The notes: generated from the letters alone by a model not told the origin. Numbered from the stretch's first letter, positions 24,452 to 32,773 are shown. The stretch: 45,842 nt of DNA from Lachnospiraceae bacterium (GCA_024404495.1 JAKSPT010000021.1:1-45842); one strand, 5' to 3'. Translations and numbers: made by a program.

Positions 24452-25627
24452 TTATACGGTGTGATACCGGTCAAGCCACGCGACCCAGCGCATCGAGGTG
24501 CGGGGATCGGGCGTGGGGTAAAGATACAGCAGGCGGTTTTTGTCGTAGATATCGACGTGCTGACCGACCGTGACCGGAAAACCGCCGAGCTTATCAAGCG
24601 GCATTGCGACCGAAAGCTCCTCCCCGAGCAGGGTCCCGGTCAGCGTAAAGGTCTCTTTGTCGATCTTCATTCTGCCCTGCCCGGCGTCGGGGATCAGGTT
24701 TCCCTTTTCGTCGGGCGTACCGATGACGCAATCCGTTTCAAGAGACTCGTTTCCGTTCCAGAGTTCCTCTCTCTGCCACAGATACCATTCGTTGACACGG
24801 GCAAAGCGGGAACCGGTCAGACGCCAGTTCTCCCCGAGCGAAGCTTCCATCCCGCAGGGGCAGACGATCTTCGATTTTCCGGTGACGAGCGTTCCCTCCG
24901 CGCCGCATTCCGGGCACTTCCACAGGATGCCGTCGAGCCCCGCCGTCGTGTCCTTCGAACGGTAAACGACGTCCGGAAGCGAAGTTTCGTCGTCGTGGAC
25001 GAAGGCGAGGTCGAGCTTTTCCCCGATCTCCTTCACGGTCAGCGTTTTCAGTTCTTCCGCCGAGAAAAGGCGCTCGGTGCGGATCGATATCTTCCCTTTC
25101 CGCGCCTTATTTCCCCATTTCGGGAAGGTCTTGTAGGTTCCCTCGCCGCGAAGCAGATAAACGTTGATCCCGAGCTTTTTGACGAGCTCCGCCGTGCCCG
25201 CGGTAACCGGGGCGCTCATCCCGTTTGCCGGGAGACGTCCCTCCGGGAAGAGGACGATCGTGTTGCCCTCCGCCTTCGCCCGCATCATATTGAGAATCGC
25301 GGGAACGTCGGCGCAGAACATCTTTTTCGTGATGACGTGCATGATCCTGAAGACGAACCGGAGCGCGGGTTTGAGCAGAAAATGCTCGCTCGCGACGAAA
25401 TTCGGGCGGCGCGGAAAAAGCGTCAGACCGGTAATGATGTGGTCGTAATTGGAAAGGTGCTGACCGAGCACGAGCGCGGGTCCCTTGTCCCCCTTCATCG
25501 CCGAATTGTCGATCTTCAGATTGTATTTCAGCTTCCAGATCGGGCGCAGTACGACGCAGGCGGCAAGATAGAGCGGCGCAAAGGGTCTGCCGATCTTTTT
25601 CTTTTTATTCTTTTTACTCATTTTCAT
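24452..25627 (-). CDS. PlsC-like 1-acylglycerol-3-phosphate acyltransferase with inserted zinc ribbon
   Basis: The 391-residue protein starts with a basic, membrane-associating segment and a PlsC-type acyltransferase domain: HLSNYD at 57-62 (HX4D catalytic motif) and LFPEGR at 126-131 (glycerol-phosphate-binding motif). Known enzymes make phosphatidic acid at the inner membrane face. The chain is longer than the usual 200-250 residues. After the acyltransferase comes CPECG...CPCG (Cys 238, 241, 256, 258), a zinc-ribbon pattern, then about 130 residues of beta-rich sequence with no recognised family. The first 14 bases overlap the upstream MATE gene, so they are co-transcribed. The extra C-terminal half suggests a regulatory or unusual acceptor-binding role. 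Confidence 0.88.
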   Translation of the reverse strand: MKMSKKNKKKKIGRPFAPLYLAACVVLRPIWKLKYNLKIDNSAMKGDKGPALVLGQHLSNYDHIITGLTLFPRRPNFVASEHFLLKPALRFVFRIMHVITKKMFCADVPAILNMMRAKAEGNTIVLFPEGRLPANGMSAPVTAGTAELVKKLGINVYLLRGEGTYKTFPKWGNKARKGKISIRTERLFSAEELKTLTVKEIGEKLDLAFVHDDETSLPDVVYRSKDTTAGLDGILWKCPECGAEGTLVTGKSKIVCPCGMEASLGENWRLTGSRFARVNEWYLWQREELWNGNESLETDCVIGTPDEKGNLIPDAGQGRMKIDKETFTLTGTLLGEELSVAMPLDKLGGFPVTVGQHVDIYDKNRLLYLYPTPDPRTSMRWVAWLDRYHTV

Positions 25628-26993
25628 CTTCGGGGATCCTTTTCCCTTTCGTTCCGAGTTTTGCGGCGGTGATATAGTACGCCGCAGCGAGGATCAATGC
25701 CGAGCTGAACCAAGCCGAGACCTCGGCGAGGAAAATGGCGTTTTCTTTGCCGATCGAGCCGATATACAGCGCGACGCCGACGCGAAGGAAGAGTTCAAAC
25801 ACGCTCGAAAGGAGCGGGATCATCGTGTTCCCCATCCCTTCCAGCGCCGAGCGGTAAACGAAGATCAGATAAAGCACCGGCAGACAGACGCTCATCGTGA
25901 ACAGGTATCGGTACGCGGTATCCGCCGCCGCCGCGGCGACGAGCGGATCCTCCGCCTCGATGAAGAACGCCGTGAGCGGTCTGCCGACGGCGATCATCAG
26001 CCCGCCAATCACGACAGAGGTCAGGAGAGCGAGGAAAAGCGCCGAGCGTACTCCCTTTTTGATCCGTTCCGGGATCGCGGCACCGTAGTTCTGCCCGACG
26101 AAGGTCATCACGGCACAGCCGTAGGAGAGCGCACAGATCTCAAAGATGCCGTACAGCTTGTTCGTCGCCGTGAATCCTGCGATGAAGCCGATCGAAAAGC
26201 CGTTGACGACCGACTGGATCGTGATCCCGCCGACGGCGATGATCGTATTCTGAAGCGCGATCGGAATCCCGCATCCGAGGAGGCTTCTGCACAGCGCGGG
26301 ATCGCGCCGGGTCAGGTCCTCTTTCCCGAAGCGGAGCGACGGGCTTTTTCCGATCTTATACGCGCAAATAAAGCCCGAAAGGAATTGAGCGAGGACGGTA
26401 GCGCCCGCGGCGCCCGCGATCCCCCAGTGAAACACGAAAACGGTCAGGAGATCGAGCCCGATATTGAGGAAAGAGGCGGCGATCATCGCGGCAAGCGGCG
26501 TGCGGCTGTCGCCGACGGCGCGGAGGATGGATGCGGTCAGATTATAGAAAACGATCGCGGGGATGCCGCCGAAGATGATGCCCGCGTAGAGCGCCGCCAT
26601 GCGGGTCAGTTCCGACGGAACGTGAAGAAAACGCAGGAAAAGCGGGAGCAGCCCCTCGCTGAGTACGAGGCAGATGAGCGCGATCAGCGCGGAAAGCCGG
26701 ACGGAATAGCCGACCGTGCGGCGGAGCTCCTCGTGGTCGCCCTTTCCGTACTGCATCGCCATCGGCACCGAGAAGCCCTGCGTCAGCCCCTGCGCGACGC
26801 CGAGCATCATCCAGGTCAGCCAGTCCACCGTGCCGAGCGCGGCGAGGGCGTCCAGACCGACGCCTCTGCCGACGATGGCGGTATCGGTCACGGTATAGAA
26901 TTGCTGAAACGCGTTGCCGAGCATCAGCGGCAGCGCGAAAGTCACCATCAGACGAAGCGGACTCCCCTTCGTCATATTGATATCGTTCGTCAT
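25614..26993 (-). CDS. MATE-family efflux transporter (second copy)
   Basis: The 459-residue membrane protein has the MATE pattern: FALPLMLGNAFQQFYTVTD, then IVGRGVGLDALAALG, and a second half with AGFTATNKLYGI. It belongs to a different subgroup from the other MATE protein in the window (16298-17695). The ATG at 26993 was preferred to an in-frame TTG 9 bases upstream, because AAAGG lies 9 bases before it. It is the first gene of an operon with the PlsC-like gene, which it overlaps by 14 bases; the pairing may mean export of a lipid-linked or amphipathic product. A strong promoter lies at 27023-27051. Confidence 0.93.
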   Translation of the reverse strand: MTNDINMTKGSPLRLMVTFALPLMLGNAFQQFYTVTDTAIVGRGVGLDALAALGTVDWLTWMMLGVAQGLTQGFSVPMAMQYGKGDHEELRRTVGYSVRLSALIALICLVLSEGLLPLFLRFLHVPSELTRMAALYAGIIFGGIPAIVFYNLTASILRAVGDSRTPLAAMIAASFLNIGLDLLTVFVFHWGIAGAAGATVLAQFLSGFICAYKIGKSPSLRFGKEDLTRRDPALCRSLLGCGIPIALQNTIIAVGGITIQSVVNGFSIGFIAGFTATNKLYGIFEICALSYGCAVMTFVGQNYGAAIPERIKKGVRSALFLALLTSVVIGGLMIAVGRPLTAFFIEAEDPLVAAAAADTAYRYLFTMSVCLPVLYLIFVYRSALEGMGNTMIPLLSSVFELFLRVGVALYIGSIGKENAIFLAEVSAWFSSALILAAAYYITAAKLGTKGKRIPEDENE

Positions 26994-27022
26994 GGAAAAC
27001 AACCTTTGTTTGTACTGTTACC

Positions 27023-27051
27023 ATTATAACAGAATCGGGCACGGTTTGCAA
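27023..27051 (-). promoter_or_regulatory. Promoter of the MATE/acyltransferase operon
   Basis: Minus strand: TTGCAA (27046-27051), 17 bp, consensus TATAAT (27023-27028). Confidence 0.85.
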
Positions 27052-27112
27052 GGGATTTTTGAAAAGGGAGTACATCGTCAGAAAGAAAGCCGACAGGCGG
27101 CGCTCTTTTTTC

Positions 27113-27141
27113 TTGACAAAGCGGAAAAGCGGGGATATAAT
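27113..27141 (+). promoter_or_regulatory. Consensus promoter of the EamA transporter gene
   Basis: TTGACA (27113-27118), 17 bp, TATAAT (27136-27141): both boxes are perfect. The leader is about 27 bases. Confidence 0.92.
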
Positions 27142-27174
27142 GATGCCAAAGCATTTTTCAATCGGAGAATCGGT

Positions 27175-28056
27175 ATGAAAAGCAAAAGGCAGCTCCTTCC
27201 CCTGCTCTCCCTGACCCTTTCGATGGTCATTTTCGGGACGGTGGGCGTTTTCCGGCGGTATATCCCGATCGGCTCGGCGACCCTTGCCGGGGTGCGCGGG
27301 TACATCGGCGTCGTTTTCATTCTGCTCGTCCTTCTGATCGGGCGGAAAAAGCCGGATTTCGCGGCGATCAAGTCCCGCCTTCCCCTTCTGCTCCTCTCGG
27401 GCGCCTTCATCGGGATCAACTGGATCCTGCTCTTTGAGGCGTACGAAAGGACGACCGTCGCCGTGGCGACCCTCTGCTACTATATGGCGCCCGTCTTCGC
27501 CATCCTCCTCGCGCGGGTTCTGTACAAAGAAAAACTGACCCTGAAAAAAGGGCTCTGCGTTCTTGCCGCCGTGATCGGGATGGTCGGCGTTTCGGGCGTG
27601 ATCGGGGGCGGCTTCACCGGGAATCAGATCTCCGGCGTCCTCTACGGGCTCGCCGCCGCCGTGTTTTACGCCTGCGTCATCGTTTCCAATCAGAAGCTGC
27701 GTGAAGTCCCCGCCTTTGACAAGACCGCCGTTCAGCTTTTTTCCGCCGCCGTCGTCGTGACCCCCTACGCGCTGCTCACCGAAACGGTCGACGCCGCTTC
27801 CCTTTCGACCGCCGCCGTCCTGCTCATCCTCGCGGTCGGCGTGCTTCATACCGGCATCGCCTACACGCTCTATTTCGGCTCGATGAAGTATTTCGGGGTG
27901 ACCACCGTTTCCCTGCTCGGGTATATCGACCCGATCGTCGCCGTGCTTCTCTCGGTTCTCTTCCTCAGGGAGCCGATCGGAATCTGGGAAAGCCTCGGCG
28001 TCGTGCTGATCCTCGGCGCGACAATCCTCGGAGAGCTGCCCGAAAAGAAAAAATAA
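27175..28056 (+). CDS. EamA/DMT-family transporter
   Basis: The 293-residue protein has ten hydrophobic segments in two EamA halves: LSMVIFGTVGVFRRYIPIGS in the first, AGLAAAVFYACVIVSNQKLR-like segment in the second (from about residue 156). The late LLGYIDPIVAVLLSVLFLRE matches the second-repeat signature. DMT transporters move amino acids, sugars or metabolites, mostly outward; the substrate is not predictable. The ATG at 27175 has GGAG 8 bases upstream. It is transcribed alone and ends at a strong shared terminator. Confidence 0.93.
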   Translation: MKSKRQLLPLLSLTLSMVIFGTVGVFRRYIPIGSATLAGVRGYIGVVFILLVLLIGRKKPDFAAIKSRLPLLLLSGAFIGINWILLFEAYERTTVAVATLCYYMAPVFAILLARVLYKEKLTLKKGLCVLAAVIGMVGVSGVIGGGFTGNQISGVLYGLAAAVFYACVIVSNQKLREVPAFDKTAVQLFSAAVVVTPYALLTETVDAASLSTAAVLLILAVGVLHTGIAYTLYFGSMKYFGVTTVSLLGYIDPIVAVLLSVLFLREPIGIWESLGVVLILGATILGELPEKKK

Positions 28057-28070
28057 ACCGCACAAACAAA

Positions 28071-28117
28071 ACAGCCCGTCGGAAAGGTATTTTTCCTCTT
28101 CGACGGGCTGTTTCTTT
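28071..28117. terminator. Bidirectional terminator
   Basis: ACAGCCCGTCG (28071-28081) pairs with CGACGGGCTGT (28101-28111). TTCTTT follows on the plus strand and TTTGTTTG on the minus strand, so it closes both the EamA gene and the minus-strand operon from 31488. Confidence 0.9.
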
Positions 28118-28139
28118 CAGCCGGGAAAGCCGGGATTTG

Positions 28140-28538
28140 TCACAACGGATTGTCAATGAAAATCCCTTCATCCATCAGTCCGGAAACCACTTCATAATAA
28201 TCTTGTTTCGAACAATTGAAAAGATATTGAAGATGGAGTTCTTCGGGTATGATAATTGCTCTCATTTCACTTATATTTTCGGATACAGCGCGATAAAGGC
28301 GATGGTTGCCATCAGCAATATACGCTTTGTTGTCCGGCAGCAAAAAAACAACTATCGGTTTTGATACGTCTGTCGTCATAGCGTATTGGGTGTCTATGGT
28401 AAGCCATTTGTCGGGTATCAATTTTGATACCGGAACGCATACTTGAGGTGCTTCTGAAAAATCGGTTAGAACAGAGTCAATATCCCACATCACAATATGT
28501 TCCTCATCGGTCGCAAGCGCAGCTACTTGTTTTTTCAT
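28140..28538 (-). CDS. Small ParB/Srx-superfamily-like protein
   Basis: The 132-residue protein contains KPIVVFLLPDNKAYIADGNH followed by RLYRA. The DGNHR..A element resembles the GHHR/DGxHR motif of the ParB-N/sulfiredoxin-like nuclease fold. There is no DNA-binding domain, so it is not a partition ParB; stand-alone members may be nucleotide-using enzymes or have lost activity. The ribosome site is excellent (GGAGGTGAT, about 6 bases from the ATG). It is clearly richer in A and T than its neighbours, hinting at recent acquisition, and lies last in a minus-strand gene series. Confidence 0.7.
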   Translation of the reverse strand: MKKQVAALATDEEHIVMWDIDSVLTDFSEAPQVCVPVSKLIPDKWLTIDTQYAMTTDVSKPIVVFLLPDNKAYIADGNHRLYRAVSENISEMRAIIIPEELHLQYLFNCSKQDYYEVVSGLMDEGIFIDNPL

Positions 28539-28593
28539 AACGAAATCACCTCCGCAAATTCTGATTTGTCGCAGGAAACGGCAGTCCCGTATA

Positions 28594-29004
28594 TCAGCCT
28601 TCCTGAACGGCGTTCATGAAATGCGCCAGTTTTCCGTATCCGTTCGGATGCGTAACGTCCCCGGACAGAATCTCCATCGCGTCGAGCAATTCGTCAAAAT
28701 GCGCGCGGCAATCCTCCGGTTTCTCAACGAGAAGGGCGTACACGGTATTCGTCGTCGGGTAGTACCGGTCGTCGTAAAGGCAGTAGGTCTGTTCAAAGCG
28801 GTAAAAACTTGAAACCGCGTAGGAATAATACTTTTCGTCCCCGGTCTCCCGGAAGCGGACGAAGCACCCGTACGCCTCTGCCGCCTCCTGCTGTGCCGTG
28901 TTTTTCTGCGCGTTATCGGAACGGGCATTATAATACCAACCGCAGCCAAGCACGGTGCATATCACGAGCAGGACTGCAATTGCCGGAAACAGTATCTTTT
29001 TCAT
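28594..29004 (-). CDS. Small lipoprotein or membrane-anchored protein, function unknown
   Basis: The 136-residue product begins MKKILFPAIAVLLVICTVLGC, a membrane segment with a lipobox-like VLGC. The ATG at 29004 follows GGAGG by 7 bases; a TTG 12 bases earlier is part of that ribosome site. The rest is soluble and helical, with an aromatic-rich middle (FYRFEQTYCLYDDRYYPTTN). It lies 24 bases downstream of the UROD-like gene, so it is probably co-transcribed. No family was recognised. Confidence 0.7.
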   Translation of the reverse strand: MKKILFPAIAVLLVICTVLGCGWYYNARSDNAQKNTAQQEAAEAYGCFVRFRETGDEKYYSYAVSSFYRFEQTYCLYDDRYYPTTNTVYALLVEKPEDCRAHFDELLDAMEILSGDVTHPNGYGKLAHFMNAVQEG

Positions 29005-29028
29005 TTCAACCTCCAAAACCTAAAAATG

Positions 29029-30090
29029 TCATTCGTTATCCGCGAAGGTCGGGCACGGAAGGATCGTCCCGTCGTCGTGCTTCACCATGGACGCGTATTC
29101 TTTGAGCAGGGAGACGTAGACACGGTAGGTATCAAGCGAAACGTCGGGCGGGGTCTGATGATCGACCGACGGGATCAGCTTGCCGCGGAGCATCGAGGGC
29201 AGAAGCCGCTCGAATTCCTTCCGCATCGCTTTTTCCCCGTATTTCATGCACATCTTGTCGAAATGCCCGAGGAACGCCATCGCGGGCTGTTTTTTCAGAT
29301 AGACCGAGACGTCGACGCCCGCCTGCCTCTCAAGCGGGAGCATCCCGTCCGCGCCGACCGAGCCGTACCAGTCGACCGCTTTCGTGATGTCGCCGTCCGA
29401 GTCGATGATGATCGGGATCTTATACTCGCGGATGACCGGAACGAGCCTTTCGTAAAGCGGGGCGATGAAGACGCGGAACTGTTCTTCCGAGATCATCGGT
29501 CCGCCGTTGTAGCTCATATCCTCCTCAAAGGTCACGAAATCAAAGGAAAAGCGTTCAAACGCACAGCGCAGAACCTTTTCCTGCCAGACGGCAAGGTCCT
29601 CAACGAGCTCGTGGTAAAGCTCGGGCTGATCGTAAAAACCGTACAGATGGTTCTCAATGCCGAGAAGCTGACGCGGGAACCAGAAAGAACCCTGCACCGT
29701 GAAAAAGTGGACGGTGTCCCCGCGCTCCCTCGTCGCTTTCAGATAATCCACCCGCGCCTGCGGAAGGATCCCTTCCGGATCGGGAAAGAGGGTCGGCTTG
29801 ATCTTCATGTGATAATCGTCGGCGCTTTCCATAATGCCGTGCCCGAACGCGGGCGGACGCGGCGTCTGCCCCGTCAATGCCGAGGAATGCGTCTGGATAC
29901 AGTGGTCGAGCCCGAAATAATCCTGAAGTGCCTCGTAGCCCGACACCTCGCGCGGGAGCCCGTCGCGGAGCCATCGCTCCACGGTCTGCACCCACCACGG
30001 CGCCCATTCCACGACAGGCGCGCGGTCAACGGGCTTTCCCTGTAAATACGCCCCGAATCGCTCGGAGGCGGTCATTTCGTCTTTTTTCAT
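29029..30090 (-). CDS. Uroporphyrinogen decarboxylase-like (URO-D superfamily) protein
   Basis: The 353-residue TIM-barrel protein shows the URO-D/corrinoid-methyltransferase pattern: the N-terminal TASERFGAYLQGKPVDRAPV, an internal VTFEEDMSYNGGPMIS, IPIIIDSDGDITKAVDWYGS, GADGMLPLERQAGVDV and a C-terminal IPSVDHQTPPDVS. No other haem genes are nearby, and many clostridial members are not true HemE but act on methylated substrates or are uncharacterised. It starts 16 bases after the HEPN-like gene (AGAGGAAA ribosome site) within the operon that begins at 31488. The superfamily is secure; substrate is unknown. Confidence 0.88.
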   Translation of the reverse strand: MKKDEMTASERFGAYLQGKPVDRAPVVEWAPWWVQTVERWLRDGLPREVSGYEALQDYFGLDHCIQTHSSALTGQTPRPPAFGHGIMESADDYHMKIKPTLFPDPEGILPQARVDYLKATRERGDTVHFFTVQGSFWFPRQLLGIENHLYGFYDQPELYHELVEDLAVWQEKVLRCAFERFSFDFVTFEEDMSYNGGPMISEEQFRVFIAPLYERLVPVIREYKIPIIIDSDGDITKAVDWYGSVGADGMLPLERQAGVDVSVYLKKQPAMAFLGHFDKMCMKYGEKAMRKEFERLLPSMLRGKLIPSVDHQTPPDVSLDTYRVYVSLLKEYASMVKHDDGTILPCPTFADNE

Positions 30091-30106
30091 GGCGTTTCCT
30101 CTTTTT

Positions 30107-30670
30107 TTATAATCCCGCGGTCATCCGGAAAATGAAATATAGGCAAATGAGGATAACAATCACCTCAATCGCGATCACGATCGGAACGAGGTTCTTTTTC
30201 TGCTTTTTCCTTGAAGCGGTTTTGCTCTTTCCCGAAGATACCGAAGAAGACCGGGACGAAGCGGGCTTTGACGGGATGGAATTCGACGGGACAGAATAAG
30301 TCGGGGCGGGATTCGACGCGGCTGGCTTTGACGAGACCGGCTTTGCCGCCTTTTTTGCCTTGTTCAGCAGGGTGATCGGGTCTTTCCCGCGGATCACGCG
30401 GTCGCGAAAGGCGCAGACGGCGTCGAGGTCTTGGTCCTCGCTGATCTGTATATCCCCCGCCTCGTGGGCGATCTTGTTGCGCACCCAGCGGAGGTGCTTG
30501 AGAGTCTTATAGTCTGCCGTCCAGTTTTCGACCTTCTTTTCGCCCTCCGACATATTCTTTTCCATATCGAGGATGTATTCGCTGACCCCGCTCCGGCAGG
30601 AATAGATCTCCCCGCAGAGCGTTTCCAGCTCCTTGAACGCCTCGAAAAACGCGTTATCGGCTTTTTTCAT
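30107..30670 (-). CDS. Tail-anchored protein with DUF6548/HEPN-like N-terminal domain
   Basis: The 187-residue protein has a helical N-terminal domain (FFEAFKELETLCGEIYSCRS, then LKHLRWVRNKIAHEAGDI, then a DLDAVCAFRDRVIRGKDPIT tail). This fits my recollection of a clostridial family annotated DUF6548. RNKIAH is an RX4H motif of the kind that forms the catalytic pair in HEPN ribonucleases. A Ser/Pro/Ala-rich linker (about 112-152) leads to one C-terminal membrane span (about 162-182). The 4-base overlap with the AKR-like gene stop indicates coupling. Nuclease activity is a conjecture. Confidence 0.8.
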   Translation of the reverse strand: MKKADNAFFEAFKELETLCGEIYSCRSGVSEYILDMEKNMSEGEKKVENWTADYKTLKHLRWVRNKIAHEAGDIQISEDQDLDAVCAFRDRVIRGKDPITLLNKAKKAAKPVSSKPAASNPAPTYSVPSNSIPSKPASSRSSSVSSGKSKTASRKKQKKNLVPIVIAIEVIVILICLYFIFRMTAGL

Positions 30671-31488
30671 CGTTTTCCCTCCGCGTACCGGATCGCCTCG
30701 GCGGCATACGCCGCGTTGAGCGCCGGCTGATCGATATATTTGTCGAACATCCCGACGAGGACGCCGTCGCCCGGCTTCATCGAGGAAAACGCCTCGCGGA
30801 ATACGGCGCGGACCTCCTCCTGACTGCCGCAGCGTCGTCCGGCGCCGAGGATCTTCAGCGCGAAGGTCGGCGCGGAAAGCTGACGGATGGTGCGGTACAT
30901 CACGGGAATATCGCTCTCCTCAAAACGCTCCCCGGTCGGGTTCACGTCGTGCGAGCGGTCTGTCTGCGAGAGATTATAGAGCGACGCCATATAGTAGTCC
31001 GGCTTCCAGCCCTTTTCCTCGGCGTACGCGAGCACCTCCGGGAAGTGGGCGCAGAGCCCGGCGGGAACGCCCTTTTTTCTGATTTTTTCAAGAAGAAGCG
31101 CGAGCTTATCGGTTTCCCCGGCAAGATAAAGGTTATCCGCGAGCTCGCCGTGGACGCAGACGGCGGTCGGACGGTATTTCATCATTTCGTCAAGCTCTTC
31201 GTCGAAGGTGTCGAGGTCCTTCCCCGACTGAGCAAGCCATTTCAGGTTCCCGCCCTCCGCGCGGTATTTCGCGAAAAGCCCCATCACCGGCATACTCCCG
31301 CGCGACTGCATCGCGTTGATGCCCGCCTCCTCGCAGCGGCGGAGGGTGGCAAAGACCGCTTCCTCCCCGTAATACTCCTTCATATCCGCGTCGGTTTCCT
31401 TCGTCAGATGGCTCTTTCCGGTAAAGGGATTGCTCCCGACGATCAGGCGCGTGATCTCGGTATCTCCGATTTTCAGGGTTGGCAGCAT
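30667..31488 (-). CDS. Aldo/keto reductase-like TIM-barrel protein
   Basis: The 273-residue protein opens with LKIGDTEITRLIVGSNPFTG, like the first strand of aldo/keto reductases (LG-x-T-x-x-x-S-x-x-G-x-G), and continues as an alternating alpha/beta barrel. It includes the PTAVCVHGELADNLY, KKGVPAGLCAHFPEV and FALKILGAGR segments. The usual catalytic Tyr/Lys/His set could not be assigned, so it may be an AKR-like enzyme of different chemistry. The ATG at 31488 has GGAGG 8 bases upstream, and an earlier in-frame ATG at 31509 is less well placed. It is first in the minus-strand operon and divergent from a Gfo/Idh/MocA gene, suggesting a shared sugar-related role. Confidence 0.8.
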   Translation of the reverse strand: MLPTLKIGDTEITRLIVGSNPFTGKSHLTKETDADMKEYYGEEAVFATLRRCEEAGINAMQSRGSMPVMGLFAKYRAEGGNLKWLAQSGKDLDTFDEELDEMMKYRPTAVCVHGELADNLYLAGETDKLALLLEKIRKKGVPAGLCAHFPEVLAYAEEKGWKPDYYMASLYNLSQTDRSHDVNPTGERFEESDIPVMYRTIRQLSAPTFALKILGAGRRCGSQEEVRAVFREAFSSMKPGDGVLVGMFDKYIDQPALNAAYAAEAIRYAEGKR

Positions 31489-31519
31489 AGGACGTTCCTC
31501 CGTTTTCATTTCTGCTCCG

Positions 31520-31548
31520 ATGATACCATATTTCGCGTAAAAATGCAA
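31520..31548 (-). promoter_or_regulatory. Promoter of the AKR-like operon
   Basis: Minus strand: TTGCAT (31543-31548), 17 bp, TATCAT (31520-31525), preceded by TATGG as extended -10. Confidence 0.8.
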
Positions 31549-31566
31549 GAGGAAGCACGTTATTTA

Positions 31567-31595
31567 TTGACAGAACGCCCGCTTTATGGTACCAT
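31567..31595 (+). promoter_or_regulatory. Promoter of the Gfo/Idh/MocA (GH109-like) gene
   Basis: TTGACA (31567-31572), 17 bp, TACCAT (31590-31595) with TATGG before it. The extended -10 region forms the palindrome ATGGTACCAT (31586-31595). Confidence 0.75.
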
Positions 31596-31635
31596 ATTCA
31601 CGGCGGAACACCGCCCCGAAAGAAGGTATTGCAAT

Positions 31636-32766
31636 ATGAAAACGATCAAAGTCGGCATCGCGGGCGTGCGCGGTCTGTCCACCGTGATGGGGCTCAAGGC
31701 GATCGAAGACGTCGAGATCACGGCGGTCTGCGATCTTGACGAAAACGTCCTCCGCACCGCGGCGGAGCAGACGGGCGCAAAGAAAACCTACCGCATTTTT
31801 GACGATATGCTCGAATCGGATATCGACGCCGTCGTCATCGCGACCCCGATGCAGTGTCACGTTCCGCAGGCGATCGCGGCGCTCGAAGCCGGAAAGCACG
31901 TCATGAGCGAGGTGACCGCCGGCGTGACGATGGACGAGCTGTGGTGGCTCTGCGAAAGCGTTGAGAAATACAAGGGCATCTATATGATGGCGGAAAACTA
32001 TATCTACACCCCGCAGGTGCAGATGGTGAAGGAAATGGTGCGGAAGGGCGTTTTCGGCGAGCCCTACTACGCCGAATGTATGTATCTCCACAACATCGAC
32101 GGCATCTTCGTCTACCCGAACGGCAAGCGCTCGTGGCGCTCCTACTGGCAGTGCGGCAAGCGCGGGAACTTCTACCCGACCCACAGTCTGGGTCCGGTCA
32201 TGACGTGGATGAACGACGACCGCATCACCGAGATCTCCACCTTTTCGCCCGGCGTGCGAAACGATATCGGTCTGAAGCAGGACAGCGGCACGACCACGAT
32301 GTGCCGCACCGAAAAGGGACGCCTCATCAATCTGCGCGTGGACTGTATGTCCCCCCGCCCCCACAATATGACCTACTATCAGCTTCAGGGCACAGGCGGC
32401 ATCTATCAGAGCTCCTCCGGTCTGACCGATCAGGATAAGGTCTCCTTCATCGGTCCGGACAATCCCCACAACAATATGCACTGGGAGCCGCTTGACAAGT
32501 ACCGTTCCTATCTGCCCGAACGCTACCAAAACGCGTCCGCCGAGCAGAACGGCGCGGGGCACGGCGGCGGCGACTTCTTCATCGTGGAGGATTTCATCAA
32601 CGCCGTCCGCTCCGGGATCCAGCCCGAGATCGACGTCTACAAGGCGTGCGAATGGACCGCGGTCGGTCTCCTCTCCGAGCTTTCGGTCGTCAACAACGGC
32701 AGAACGATGGAGGTGCCGCATTTCCGCAAGAACGCGCCGCTTTCCGATAAGATCGTCAAATTATAA
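31636..32766 (+). CDS. Gfo/Idh/MocA-family oxidoreductase, GH109-like
   Basis: The 376-residue protein has an N-terminal NAD-binding Rossmann fold (KVGIAGVRGLSTVMG, with Asp in VCDLDEN) and IATPMQCHVPQAIAALEAGKH typical of Gfo/Idh/MocA enzymes. The C-terminal domain carries NFYPTHSLGPVMTWM, which resembles the YPTHGLGPV stretch I recall from GH109, the NAD-dependent alpha-N-acetylgalactosaminidases of this superfamily. So it may be either a sugar dehydrogenase or a GH109-type glycosidase. No signal peptide is present, so it is cytoplasmic. AAGAAGG precedes the ATG. A second, more distant family member lies at 40358-41494. Confidence 0.9.
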   Translation: MKTIKVGIAGVRGLSTVMGLKAIEDVEITAVCDLDENVLRTAAEQTGAKKTYRIFDDMLESDIDAVVIATPMQCHVPQAIAALEAGKHVMSEVTAGVTMDELWWLCESVEKYKGIYMMAENYIYTPQVQMVKEMVRKGVFGEPYYAECMYLHNIDGIFVYPNGKRSWRSYWQCGKRGNFYPTHSLGPVMTWMNDDRITEISTFSPGVRNDIGLKQDSGTTTMCRTEKGRLINLRVDCMSPRPHNMTYYQLQGTGGIYQSSSGLTDQDKVSFIGPDNPHNNMHWEPLDKYRSYLPERYQNASAEQNGAGHGGGDFFIVEDFINAVRSGIQPEIDVYKACEWTAVGLLSELSVVNNGRTMEVPHFRKNAPLSDKIVKL

Positions 32767-32773
32767 TAATGAA

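Noticed and set aside
28140..28538. Chromosome partition ParB
   Set aside because: There is no helix-turn-helix or dimer domain, no parA neighbour and no parS-like site; only the small motif is shared.
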